Below are positions 1 through 5,466 of a stretch of 5,466 nt of DNA, piece after piece. This DNA is from Syntrophomonadaceae bacterium. Its GTDB lineage: Bacteria; Bacillota; Dethiobacteria; DTU022. Under the pieces are notes generated by a model. It was given only the letters and a program-made list of their open reading frames with translations. It had not been told where the DNA came from and did no database searches. Made by a program: the position numbers and the translations under genes. Each line of letters opens with the position of its first letter. Position 1 is the stretch's first letter. The stretch spans positions 1 through 5,466 of the forward strand of contig PWMM01000247.1 of the NCBI GenBank assembly GCA_003558195.1. The letters are read 5' to 3'.

Positions 1-16
1 ACCATATATATATGGT
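1..16. repeat. 16-bp AT-rich perfect palindrome at left edge
   Basis: The bases ACCATATATATATGGT read the same on both strands, and a second palindrome, GGTACC (14-19), overlaps the right end. The site directly adjoins the GTACCCT heptamer array. An AT-rich palindrome beside short tandem repeats is typical of an unwinding or protein-binding site in an origin, but nothing in the sequence proves that. The window edge cuts the context, so a longer palindrome or more repeats may continue to the left. Confidence 0.6.
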
Positions 17-75
17 ACCCTGTACCCTGTACCCTATACCCCTTAAAGTACCCCTTAGAGTACCCTGAGTACCCT
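15..75. repeat. Array of seven GTACCCT-like heptamers (iteron-like)
   Basis: Seven heptamers of consensus GTACCCY are visible. Three perfect tandem copies lie at 15-21, 22-28 and 29-35, followed by ATACCCC (36-42), GTACCCC (48-54), GTACCCT (60-66) and GTACCCT (69-75). Start-to-start spacing is 7, 7, 7, 12, 12 and 9 bp. On the coding (minus) strand the unit is AGGGTAC. The last copy overlaps the TAG stop of the ATPase gene, so the array lies immediately 3' of a replication-type ATPase. Iteron arrays next to replication genes are common in plasmids and replicating integrative elements. A binding array for another element protein is also possible. A further GTACCCCT lies at 3728-3735, before the XRE gene. 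Confidence 0.65.
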
Positions 76-1588
76 AAATCAGACTGTATACTCCAGAATA
101 TTCATCCTTACATACCAATTCCAACTTTATCATTTTCTTCAATTTTCTCTTTGCCATAGATTCCTTCACATCTGAACAGGTCATGATTTTTTCTATAGCC
201 TCACCGTATGTGAGCTTTGCATTATCGGGGAAAACTTCACCGGCAAGCTTTTCCAGGTCCTCACGACCGCCCGGCCTGCGTTTCGGGATCTTGTTGCTGC
301 AACTGACAAACATCCCGGCCGAGTCATCCCACTCGAAATATATATCAAGCCGGTCATCATCCTCACGATTTTTGCCGTAGCTGAAATCAGATGTTAAAGT
401 CCGCTGGCCGGTATCTGTATCGCGATGCAGGGTAAATACGGATTCCGCCCGACGTTGAAGCTCGGATCCCAAATGCCCCCGGCCTTTCAAATTATTAATC
501 TGTGGATTTGTATGAATCGTCAAAAAGAAACCGATGTTCCGTTCGTTCGCTAATGCGCGTATCCAATTCGAGAATTCTGCAGATTCCTCAGATGAATTCA
601 CATCTGTCACGAAGTCACCGGCACCGTCGATAATTATTAGATCGTAACCTCCACTATGTATTAATTGCTGCATGGTGTTTCGCTTATCTAATGAGCCGGG
701 GACCGATACCAGGTTTACGAATGTTACATTCTCCGGTAGATCCGGATGCACCACTCCGGCCCGCTTCATCATTCGCCTCCAAGACCTCCAATGCATTGCA
801 TCACTACGTTCAGTATCCACATACAGCACCGATGAACATTCCACCTCAAAACCAAATGTATCAGCATTATCATTTATAGCACTCGATGCTATTGCTTCGC
901 ATATACTTGATTTACCGATACCCGGCAATGATGTGAGTAATGAAATATTCCCAACGGAAAGGATCTGATAACCGTTTAAATTTATTAATGGTTCGCGATC
1001 GGCCGGCTGATTTTCCCAGGTCGGTATGAAAATTTTTGAATCGGATAACGCTCGGGGAGTGGTACTGGAAATATAAGTCTTTAGTTGATCTCGCACGTCC
1101 CAGGGATCGGCCCCGTTATCCAGATCGCTTGTTACACGTGTTAGGAAATTGTAGTCCTGTTTCTTTGTGAATTCATCAATAAGAAATGCCGAGGCACGTG
1201 TTATGCTGAATGAGGGTTCAATGTCTAAAGCCGCGTAATCGATAATCATGTTTTTTAATTTTTTAACGGCTTCATCATAGGCATTTTTATATTTTACATC
1301 CTTCAGGTGATCCCGGATCTTTTCATTATCGGGTTTTATCTTTTCGTAGATTGCAGTGAGATCGATTGAAGTGTTTGCGTTGTATAATAATTCAATCTGT
1401 GAATATATAATCGAATCAAACAGTACCGGGAAGTGTACGCTTCGCAGTCCGATAGATAAAACTTTTTGCATCGGATCGGATCCATTCTGTATGAGAAAAG
1501 CCAATATCTTTGATGAAATGTTCTGTACCGTTCGGGAGTGAATACCGTTCGATGGGGATGTCGATATGTTTGTATCAACTGGCTTCAT
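74..1588 (-). CDS. DnaB-N-like / RepA-family (AAA_25-type) replication ATPase
   Basis: A 504-aa predicted cytoplasmic ATPase, probably a replicative helicase or helicase loader of the element. Residues about 24-130 resemble the DnaB helicase N-terminal domain: a helical region with a phenylalanine-rich middle and an IDLTAIYEKI segment. The RecA-like core spans about 195-430. It has Walker A LPGIGKSS (221-228, with serine where the first glycycine of the classical motif would be), a VDTE strand (257-260), Walker B LIIIDG (317-322), a TIHTN sensor-like strand (357-361), and GRGHLGSELQRRAES (369-383), which matches the late conserved block of RepA/RadA-like ATPases. Residues about 440-504 may form a winged helix. 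The ATG overlaps the stop of the upstream HTH gene by 4 bp (ATGA), with GGAAG a few bases upstream, which implies coupled translation. The gene ends in the heptamer array. The RecA-like ATPase fold is certain. Its exact role (helicase, RepA-like or loader) is inferred from the family. Confidence 0.85.
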   Translation of the reverse strand: MKPVDTNISTSPSNGIHSRTVQNISSKILAFLIQNGSDPMQKVLSIGLRSVHFPVLFDSIIYSQIELLYNANTSIDLTAIYEKIKPDNEKIRDHLKDVKYKNAYDEAVKKLKNMIIDYAALDIEPSFSITRASAFLIDEFTKKQDYNFLTRVTSDLDNGADPWDVRDQLKTYISSTTPRALSDSKIFIPTWENQPADREPLINLNGYQILSVGNISLLTSLPGIGKSSICEAIASSAINDNADTFGFEVECSSVLYVDTERSDAMHWRSWRRMMKRAGVVHPDLPENVTFVNLVSVPGSLDKRNTMQQLIHSGGYDLIIIDGAGDFVTDVNSSEESAEFSNWIRALANERNIGFFLTIHTNPQINNLKGRGHLGSELQRRAESVFTLHRDTDTGQRTLTSDFSYGKNREDDDRLDIYFEWDDSAGMFVSCSNKIPKRRPGGREDLEKLAGEVFPDNAKLTYGEAIEKIMTCSDVKESMAKRKLKKMIKLELVCKDEYSGVYSLI

Positions 1589-1881
1589 TCATCACTTCCG
1601 ATTTTGAACTTACGAGATTCCAGGTATTCAATGAATTCCCGCCGGGGAATGAGGATCCTGCGTTTACCGGACCTTATGTAAGAGATTTGATTTGAGTCTC
1701 TCAGATGCTGTAAGGACCGTTTACTCAGTCCGGATATTTCAGCAGCCTCGTCAACCGTCAAGTACGGCTTCTCCATATCCTTCATTGCGTTTGGCAGGGA
1801 TTCATTAACCGCTTCGGCAACGGCTTTTTTTACAATTCTTTTAAGCGGTTCTTCGATCAACTTCATGAATTCATCGACCAT
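1585..1881 (-). CDS. MerR/excisionase-like helix-turn-helix protein
   Basis: A 98-aa DNA-binding protein. Residues about 40-90 have the HTH_17 (excisionase/MerR-like winged helix) pattern: YLTVDEAAEISGLSKRSLQHL (first two helices), then an IRSGKRRILIPRREFIEYLES wing and final helix. Residues 1-38 form a charged helix of unclear role that is probably an oligomerisation segment. The start is chosen because GAGGAG (1886-1891) lies just upstream of the ATG, within the end of the preceding gene. The gene overlaps the upstream CDS by 11 bp and the downstream ATPase by 4 bp. Proteins of this family act as Xis directionality factors or as small regulators beside replication ATPases in Bacteroidota-type elements. 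The tight coupling to the ATPase favours a replication or regulatory role, but an Xis role cannot be excluded. Confidence 0.85.
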   Translation of the reverse strand: MVDEFMKLIEEPLKRIVKKAVAEAVNESLPNAMKDMEKPYLTVDEAAEISGLSKRSLQHLRDSNQISYIRSGKRRILIPRREFIEYLESRKFKIGSDE

Positions 1882-2269
1882 GTTTCTCCTCGAATAATTC
1901 TTCCTGATTGAAAAAATCGGATTGAGCTGCGCTCGTTAATTTATCGACTTCTATTGCCAACAGATCTTCCTTTTCACCGCTCTTGTTGGTGATGGGAAAC
2001 GGCTTCGCATGCTGCAAAAAATATCCTCGATCGACAGTATAAATTTTCCAATCGGCTTTCCGTTTGCCATACTTTAGCGTAATTTTCAGAACATTATAAT
2101 CAGAATCACGCGCGATCGTCTCATTCAATGCAAATAACTTACCGCCCTTGAAAAGGTGACGGGCATCTCGGGATACTTCCATCACCGAATTGATGGCGTC
2201 GACCTTCGCTCGCGTCGATCGCCCAGCCCGATATCGGTATTTGCCGTATGTTACTGTTTCGCGGATCAT
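1871..2269 (-). CDS. Orphan 132-aa protein, first gene of the replication operon
   Basis: I do not recognise a family. The protein has a basic N-terminal third (residues 1-40, with several Arg, Lys and Tyr), a probable beta-rich middle (about 58-95, with alternating hydrophobics such as VLKITLKYG and WKIYTVDRGYFL), and an acidic C-terminal tail. The tail carries QSDFF (116-120) and QEELF (122-126). Both resemble the bacterial sliding-clamp-binding pentapeptide QL[SD]LF, and QADMF of DnaE is a close parallel. It heads a three-gene overlapping operon with the HTH protein and the ATPase, so a role in element replication is a reasonable inference. The ATG at 2269 has no Shine-Dalgarno and an AT-rich leader. 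The 3' end doubles as the ribosome-binding site of the next gene, which partly constrains the last residues. Confidence 0.8.
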   Translation of the reverse strand: MIRETVTYGKYRYRAGRSTRAKVDAINSVMEVSRDARHLFKGGKLFALNETIARDSDYNVLKITLKYGKRKADWKIYTVDRGYFLQHAKPFPITNKSGEKEDLLAIEVDKLTSAAQSDFFNQEELFEEKHGR

Positions 2270-2294
2270 AAATAATTATCTGTTCTAAGCCGGG

Positions 2295-2339
2295 AGGGGG
2301 TCGCCCGACGTTGGAAAATTAAAAACGATGTTACCCCCT
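2295..2339. promoter_or_regulatory. Leader inverted repeat AGGGGGT...ACCCCCT before the replication operon
   Basis: Perfect 7-bp arms AGGGGGT (2295-2301) and ACCCCCT (2333-2339) are separated by 31 bp, between the upstream terminator and the ATG at 2269. The interval should hold the promoter of the three-gene operon, but no convincing -35/-10 pair is visible; the best is GATAAT just upstream of the ATG with no good -35. The repeat could be an operator or an mRNA leader hairpin. Its right arm adjoins the T-tract side of the terminator. Confidence 0.35.
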
Positions 2340-2376
2340 AAAATAAAAAACCCGCGACCGGCGAAAGGTAGCGGGT
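2337..2376 (-). terminator. Intrinsic terminator after the 201-aa gene
   Basis: Reading the minus strand, ACCCGCTACC (2376-2367) pairs with GGTCGCGGGT (2359-2350) as a 10-bp stem with one mismatch and a 7-nt loop. It is followed directly by TTTTTTATTTTA (2349 down to about 2338). This is a standard Rho-independent terminator for leftward transcription. It separates the 201-aa gene from the replication operon, which therefore needs its own promoter or regulated read-through. On the plus strand no T-tract follows, so it acts one way. Confidence 0.8.
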
Positions 2377-2429
2377 ATTGTGTCAGGCAAAAAAAACTTT
2401 TTATCGCTACTGATCGCCGGTCACGGGTT
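2349..2429. promoter_or_regulatory. Long inverted repeat overlapping the terminator (attenuator-like)
   Basis: The stretch 2349-2373 and the reverse complement of 2405-2429 match over 25 positions, with one isolated mismatch and one three-base mismatch block. The loop is 31 nt and contains an A-run and a T-run. In leftward RNA the 2429-2405 arm is made first and can pair with 2373-2349, sequestering most of both arms of the terminator stem. The two folds exclude each other, which is the layout of an attenuator. An alternative reading is a duplicated, inverted terminator relic. Confidence 0.5.
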
Positions 2430-2455
2430 CATCATACGGAAATTTGAAAACTATG

Positions 2456-3061
2456 TCAGGGACATGGTGTCACTTTTTTTAAGGTCGCATTATATCGAGT
2501 AATGGATCTTTTGATGGTATCGACGTCCTCATCGAAATATCTTGCTATAAGTTTAATAATATCTTTGTCTTTTCTTCCTCTGCCCTCTAAGTTATCCAAT
2601 CGCTTGATTTTCCAAAACATTTCTCCCCGGACGTCCTGTATGCTTTTATGATTTTTATAAGTTGTAATGTAATTGTAATATTGTTCGAATGTCATTTGTT
2701 TCATTTTTCTGAATTCTTCAACAAGGTCATTATCCTTTTCAAACGCCTTGCTTATTTCTTCGACGTGGTTCTCATCATCTGTTTCCTTGTACATTATATT
2801 AATAATCGATTTAGCAACTTCGCGCCTTCTCTTGTTCTCCTGTTCGGATAGATCTGGATTATTTAAATAATGATTGTGAGAATTTTTAAAATACTCAAAA
2901 ATAGAATCAGCAACATCCCCGATTTCACATAGCTCGTCCATAGTTATTTCCGTTGCATCAAGAGATAGAAGATATGATAAGCGTTTACGCGCTTTTCTAA
3001 AATCGGTATGATTAGTTACCGGGAGAGAATATCCGCCTTTGTTTTTGCCTGACATATACAT
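2456..3061 (-). CDS. Orphan 201-aa protein
   Basis: No family recognised. The protein is strongly charged and mostly helical, with no signal peptide or membrane segment, so it is probably cytoplasmic. Residues about 20-150 are rich in Glu, Lys and Arg with long helix-like stretches. Residues about 158-195 (GRGRKDKDIIKLIARYFDEDVDTIKRSITRYN) have the spacing of a C-terminal helix-turn-helix, suggesting DNA binding, though weakly. Two starts are possible: the ATG at 3061, with GGGG about 8 nt upstream and no good Shine-Dalgarno, or the ATG two codons later (MSGKNKGG...). The gene stands alone between a highly structured leader (3068-3125) and a terminator. Related hairpin sequences lie on both sides. 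It is probably transcribed from the promoter at 3362-3390. A regulator is possible but unproven. Confidence 0.75.
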   Translation of the reverse strand: MYMSGKNKGGYSLPVTNHTDFRKARKRLSYLLSLDATEITMDELCEIGDVADSIFEYFKNSHNHYLNNPDLSEQENKRRREVAKSIINIMYKETDDENHVEEISKAFEKDNDLVEEFRKMKQMTFEQYYNYITTYKNHKSIQDVRGEMFWKIKRLDNLEGRGRKDKDIIKLIARYFDEDVDTIKRSITRYNATLKKVTPCP

Positions 3062-3067
3062 GTTTAA

Positions 3068-3125
3068 AACCCCGCACCGGTCGCAGCCAACCGTTGGCCC
3101 CTCCGCGTGGAGGCGATGCGGGATT
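3068..3125 (-). promoter_or_regulatory. GC-rich three-way-junction element in the leader of the 201-aa gene
   Basis: A closing stem CCCGCA (3071-3076) / TGCGGG (3117-3122) continues, past a CCGG bulge (3077-3080), into TCGC (3081-3084) / GCGA (3113-3116). Inside are two hairpins: GCCAAC-C-GTTGGC (3086-3098, perfect) and CTCC-GCGT-GGAG (3101-3112). All four helices are compatible, so about 52 nt fold into a compact three-way junction. It lies 7 nt upstream of the ATG of the 201-aa gene, in the transcribed direction. Only TTTT follows it, so it is not a good terminator. It may be a translational control RNA, a protein-binding element or a structured recombination site. I do not recognise a known riboswitch. 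Confidence 0.55.
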
Positions 3126-3167
3126 AAAACTTTGTTCGGTTTATTGCGACATTAATCTGTCTCTTAT

Positions 3168-3356
3168 TTACTCATCGATCCTCTCAACACGATCGCCGGT
3201 AATGCGGTCCGGATCCCTGGGGAGCTCATCGATTCCTGTTTCCCGGTCGGAATATGTATGGGGTCGGTATCCCAAAATTTCTAAAGACATTACACACCGC
3301 CTCCATCCGCGCTTCCGGAGTTTCGTGTCGACGTCCCGACGCTCCTTTTTTTCCAT
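3168..3356 (-). CDS. Small orphan ORF (62 aa, or 40 aa from an internal start)
   Basis: No family recognised. The ORF runs from an ATG at 3356 to a TAA at 3168. The first 22 residues are very basic (MEKKERRDVDTKLRKRGWRRCV) and the rest is acidic and polar, ending GDRVERIDE. The strong promoter at 3362-3390 would start RNA within one or two bases of this ATG, so the 62-aa form would be read from a leaderless or nearly leaderless message. An internal ATG at 3290 (MSLEILGYRPHTYSDRE...) has GGAGG nine nt upstream and gives a 40-aa peptide with a 66-nt leader. I favour the internal start slightly. Being short, the ORF could be spurious, with the promoter serving mainly the 201-aa gene. Confidence 0.45.
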   Translation of the reverse strand: MEKKERRDVDTKLRKRGWRRCVMSLEILGYRPHTYSDRETGIDELPRDPDRITGDRVERIDE

Positions 3357-3361
3357 ATAAA

Positions 3362-3390
3362 ATTATACGAGCCTTTGACAATAAAGTCAA
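3362..3390 (-). promoter_or_regulatory. Consensus sigma70-type promoter
   Basis: On the minus strand, TTGACT (3390-3385) and a perfect TATAAT (3367-3362) are exactly 17 bp apart. The predicted start of transcription is near 3356. The -35 overlaps the TGA stop of the XRE gene (3389-3387). The promoter faces the 62/40-aa ORF and the 201-aa gene. It is the best promoter in the window and does not follow the TTTG/TAnnTTTG pattern of classic Bacteroidota. Confidence 0.75.
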
Positions 3391-3399
3391 GTGTCACTT
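3375..3399. promoter_or_regulatory. Two palindromes over the -35 region, candidate operators
   Basis: TTGAC-AATAAA-GTCAA (3375-3390) covers the -35 and part of the spacer. AAGTG-T-CACTT (3389-3399) lies just upstream and shares two bases with it. Both are perfect in their arms. Their place on the promoter, beside a gene for an XRE-type DNA-binding protein, suggests repressor sites, by inference. The second palindrome also lies inside the last codons of that gene, so chance symmetry is possible. Confidence 0.45.
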
Positions 3400-3620
3400 T
3401 TACACATCGCTGAAAGCGACACATCCAACACGTTGCATATCCTTACGCTTTCATCGATCGCTGGATCCTCACCGTCAAATATTTCCCGGATCCTGGCATG
3501 CGTTATACCCGTTTTTTTTGCCAGCCATCCGGCCGATCGTTCTTTTTTTATTAAAGCCCGTCGTACATTCGCGCCGAAATTTTCACTCGGCTTTGTCACA
3601 TCTGTTTTTTGTGTTTGCAT
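3387..3620 (-). CDS. XRE-family (Cro/CI-type) transcriptional regulator
   Basis: A 77-aa single-domain DNA-binding protein. Residues about 14-72 match the lambda-repressor-like fold: FGANVRRALIKKERSAGWLAKKTGITHARIREIFDGEDPAIDESVRICNVLDVS, with the HTH at about 30-48 (SAGWLAKKTGITHARIREI) and the usual final helix with an LDVSLS ending. No peptidase or dimerisation domain is present, so it resembles Cro or small antitoxin-like regulators rather than full CI repressors. The ATG is fixed by an excellent Shine-Dalgarno, AGGAGGT, six bases upstream. No toxin-like partner of HigB or HipA type is next to it, so control of element genes is the better reading. Its stop codon overlaps the downstream promoter and palindromes, which are its most likely targets. 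Confidence 0.88.
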   Translation of the reverse strand: MQTQKTDVTKPSENFGANVRRALIKKERSAGWLAKKTGITHARIREIFDGEDPAIDESVRICNVLDVSLSAMCKSDT

Positions 3621-3624
3621 TTTG

Positions 3625-3631
3625 ACCTCCT
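3625..3631 (-). promoter_or_regulatory. Strong Shine-Dalgarno of the XRE gene
   Basis: On the minus strand AGGAGGT is followed by CAAA and the ATG of the XRE gene. It fixes that start. It also matters for host assignment, because most Bacteroidota genes lack such a site, while the integrase, the 132-aa gene and the 201-aa gene in this window also lack one. Confidence 0.8.
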
Positions 3632-3660
3632 ATTTTTTGGGGTTAGTGGATAATTCTTGT

Positions 3661-3714
3661 TTTTGCAAAATAAAAAAAGTCCTGAGATCGTTTCTCCCGG
3701 GTTTTCTCGGGGAG
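3661..3714 (-). terminator. Weak hairpins plus T-tract between the integrase operon and the XRE gene
   Basis: Reading leftward, CTCCC (3714-3710) can pair with GGGAG (3698-3694), or GAGA (3696-3693) with TCTC (3687-3684). AGGAC and TTTTTTTATTTT (3679-3668) follow. The T-tract is good but the stems are short, so this is a marginal terminator for the integrase operon. A perfect palindrome, TTTTGCAAAA (3661-3670), overlaps the end of the T-tract and could be an operator for the XRE gene. No convincing promoter for that gene is seen in the 122-bp gap. Confidence 0.35.
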
Positions 3715-3742
3715 GGCCGATATCTATGTACCCCTGTTTTTT

Positions 3743-3961
3743 TCAGTTTTTTCCTGTAATACCAGATTCGCGTTTTGCCTGTTCTTTCCTAACCCATTCT
3801 TCGTTATTTTTTACAAACCTTTCAAGTTCCTCCATGTTCCTCGCGCTATATCCGTTTTTCTCTCGGAATAGGTCAAGTAATATCTCTGCCTGTTTTTCAC
3901 GCCATTTGTCCGCGTCGCTTTTTATTTTACACCTCCGTTTATAGTTTATTGATTTTTTCAA
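3743..3961 (-). CDS. Small charged protein coupled to the integrase
   Basis: Unrecognised. It is 72 aa if it begins at the TTG at 3961, which overlaps the integrase TGA by 4 bp (TTGA). The body, KSDADKWREKQAEILLDLFREKNGYSARNMEELERFVKNNEEWVRKEQAKRESG, is helical and strongly charged with no membrane segment. It may be a small DNA- or protein-binding accessory such as an Xis-like factor, but no HTH is clear. The start is uncertain: GGAGGTG (3936-3930) lies inside the TTG-initiated frame, 6 nt before an in-frame ATA at 3925. That is the normal distance from a ribosome-binding site to a start, so a 60-aa product from ATA, or from a codon mutated from ATG, is a real alternative. Confidence 0.65.
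   Translation of the reverse strand: MKKSINYKRRCKIKSDADKWREKQAEILLDLFREKNGYSARNMEELERFVKNNEEWVRKEQAKRESGITGKN
3930..3936 (-). promoter_or_regulatory. Shine-Dalgarno-like site before an ATA codon
   Basis: GGAGGTG on the minus strand lies inside the putative 72-aa ORF, with an in-frame ATA beginning at 3925, six bases after GGAGG. No ATG, GTG or TTG occurs at the proper distance. The site may define an unusual ATA start, or may simply encode the Arg-Arg pair of the longer protein. Confidence 0.4.
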
Positions 3962-5163
3962 ACATCTTCACCATTAAACAACCGGTCCATATCCTCATCA
4001 AGTGATTCCTCATCAAACGATTTAAGATATTGTTGTGTTATCTTCAGATCGGAATGACCAAGGGCCTTGCTGATAGAGTACAGGTTCATATTTTTCTTCC
4101 GAGCGTAATCGGCAAAGCTATGCCTGGAAACGTGAAACGAAATGTGTTCTTTGATCTTGGCCCGCCTCGCTATCCTTTGAAGGTATTTATTGACCAGGAC
4201 ATTTTTCGAGGATATCGCTTTCTTAAGAGTGAACGGATCCGAGAGATCTCTGTTGACCGGGAGTAATGGAAATATATATGATTCCGGATCTGTGTTATCT
4301 TCATAGTGTTTTAATATCTCGAGAGCGGGGGGAAGCAGCTTCACGTTTTTCCCGTGACCGGTTTTCCCCATCTGATATATCAGCCGTCCGTTATGAATGT
4401 TCTTCCACTTCAAAACGCATAAATCCCCGAATCGAATACCAGCTGTGTAAAATGAGAATAAAAAGTAATTCCGCGCATTCCACTCCCAGGATCCCGACTC
4501 GAGCTTGAGGTTCTGGATATTCTTAATATCCGCCATAGATAGTTTTGTTTTTTCACTCGGCCGTTCCGATTTCGGTGAGTACCTGGCAAACGGATTGCAG
4601 GATACCGGGATAACTTCTTCCTGAATTGCGATCCGGAATATTCGCCGGACCTTCGATATATTTTTATAGATTGTATTCCGGCCGTTCTTCTTCACGGTCC
4701 GGAGATACGTCTCAAAATCAACAAGCGTCCCGACGGTGATCTCGTCAAAGGGAAGGTAATTCTTGCCGGTGGATTCTCTAAACTTCCCGATAACGACGCG
4801 GTATTTTTTCAGTTCCTCATATTGTTCATTTGCTTTCAACCGGTCCATGATCTTATCGGCATAACTGAAAAACTCCGGCTTCTCCGGTTCACCTGGTTCC
4901 TCCACATTTTTGATTTGATTGGTATACATCGATCGCTGTATATGGAAGAACTCACTCAATCGATCGTTAATAAAATCCGCGTCCGGATGCTTCCTTGAAA
5001 CGCGTTGTTTTTCATCAAGCCAATGGGTATCTTTAACGAAGAACCCGGAGCTGTAGTATCGTGGTTTTCGATTTTCTGTGATCCGGAGGTACACCGGGAA
5101 TTCACCGTGTTTGTTCGGCCGATCCTTCCGGATGACCAGCTTATATGTTGCGCGTCTATTCAT
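3958..5163 (-). CDS. int: Site-specific tyrosine recombinase (integrase)
   Basis: A 401-aa integrase that would cut and rejoin DNA at attachment sites to integrate and excise the element. Residues about 1-90 form an arm-type DNA-binding domain (YKLVIRKDRPNKHGEFPVYLRIT...) of the kind common in Bacteroidota integrases. Residues about 97-195 are the SAM-like core-binding domain. The catalytic domain spans about 205-385 and has the full active site: Arg244 in AGIRFGD, Lys267 in QMGKTGH, His344 and Arg347 in HVSRHSF, His370 in LGHSD, and nucleophile Tyr379 in ITQQYLK. Length is normal and the gene looks intact. The ATG at 5163 has no Shine-Dalgarno, and the leader is made of 13-bp repeats that may be integrase arm sites or an autoregulatory operator. 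The stop overlaps the next small gene by 4 bp. Confidence 0.95.
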   Translation of the reverse strand: MNRRATYKLVIRKDRPNKHGEFPVYLRITENRKPRYYSSGFFVKDTHWLDEKQRVSRKHPDADFINDRLSEFFHIQRSMYTNQIKNVEEPGEPEKPEFFSYADKIMDRLKANEQYEELKKYRVVIGKFRESTGKNYLPFDEITVGTLVDFETYLRTVKKNGRNTIYKNISKVRRIFRIAIQEEVIPVSCNPFARYSPKSERPSEKTKLSMADIKNIQNLKLESGSWEWNARNYFLFSFYTAGIRFGDLCVLKWKNIHNGRLIYQMGKTGHGKNVKLLPPALEILKHYEDNTDPESYIFPLLPVNRDLSDPFTLKKAISSKNVLVNKYLQRIARRAKIKEHISFHVSRHSFADYARKKNMNLYSISKALGHSDLKITQQYLKSFDEESLDEDMDRLFNGEDV

Positions 5164-5466
5164 GTTTACACAAATTATTTACACATTAACCCTTTGTGGT
5201 CTCTGTAAGGATTTGAATTTTTGTGTAAACACAATGTGTAAACAAATTATGTAAATGTCAACACCTTGAAGAAGAAAAGAGGTACAAAATTATTGAATAC
5301 GGTTTGTTTTTGCATGTGGATAGCGTACAAAGATACGGTATTTAGAATCCAGTATCGCCCACTATCTTCCATACTGAAACTTCCCATACATGCAGGACAG
5401 TACTCATTTTCATACCAATTTCAGTTACGATGCTTAAGATTATAACAACAGGCAGATTAGGAAGAG

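Overview
The window looks like the integration and early replication/regulation end of an integrative mobile element (an integrative mobilisable element, ICE or phage-satellite type). It probably comes from a bacterium of the FCB group (Bacteroidota, Balneolota or Rhodothermota-like). The host assignment rests mainly on the integrase, which has the N-terminal arm-binding plus SAM-like plus catalytic layout common in that group. Some features are less typical of classic Bacteroides: at least one strong Shine-Dalgarno site (3625-3631) and an E. coli-like TTGACT-17-TATAAT promoter (3362-3390). No species is named.

All clear genes are on the minus strand, so transcription runs from right to left. 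From right to left: (1) 5164-5466 is non-coding except for a possible divergent partial gene at the right edge. It holds five copies of a 13-bp repeat in two oppositely oriented groups around a 36-bp core, directly before the integrase start, as expected of an attachment site or integrase operator. (2) A complete tyrosine integrase (3958-5163) is followed, with a 4-bp overlap, by a small charged protein (3743-3961). (3) A small XRE-type repressor-like gene (3387-3620) comes next. Its stop codon overlaps a consensus promoter with two palindromes, which probably drives a short orphan ORF (3168-3356) and the gene after it. (4) A GC-rich, highly base-paired leader (3068-3125) precedes an unrecognised 201-aa gene (2456-3061). 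That gene is followed by an intrinsic terminator nested in a larger, mutually exclusive inverted repeat (2349-2429). (5) A tightly overlapping three-gene operon (74-2269) encodes a 132-aa orphan with possible sliding-clamp motifs, a MerR/excisionase-like HTH protein, and a 504-aa ATPase. The ATPase has a DnaB-N-like front, a RepA/RecA-like core and a C-terminal region that may be a winged helix. (6) The left edge carries seven GTACCCT-like heptamers beside a 16-bp AT-rich palindrome, resembling an iteron/origin region.

Working model (inference): the integrase and repeat region mediate integration and excision, the XRE protein controls the central promoter, and the left operon supports replication of the excised circle, with primase or mobilisation genes probably beyond the left edge. 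The items most deserving a second look are the int-proximal repeat/core arrangement, the two related hairpins bracketing the 201-aa gene, and the left-end heptamer array.
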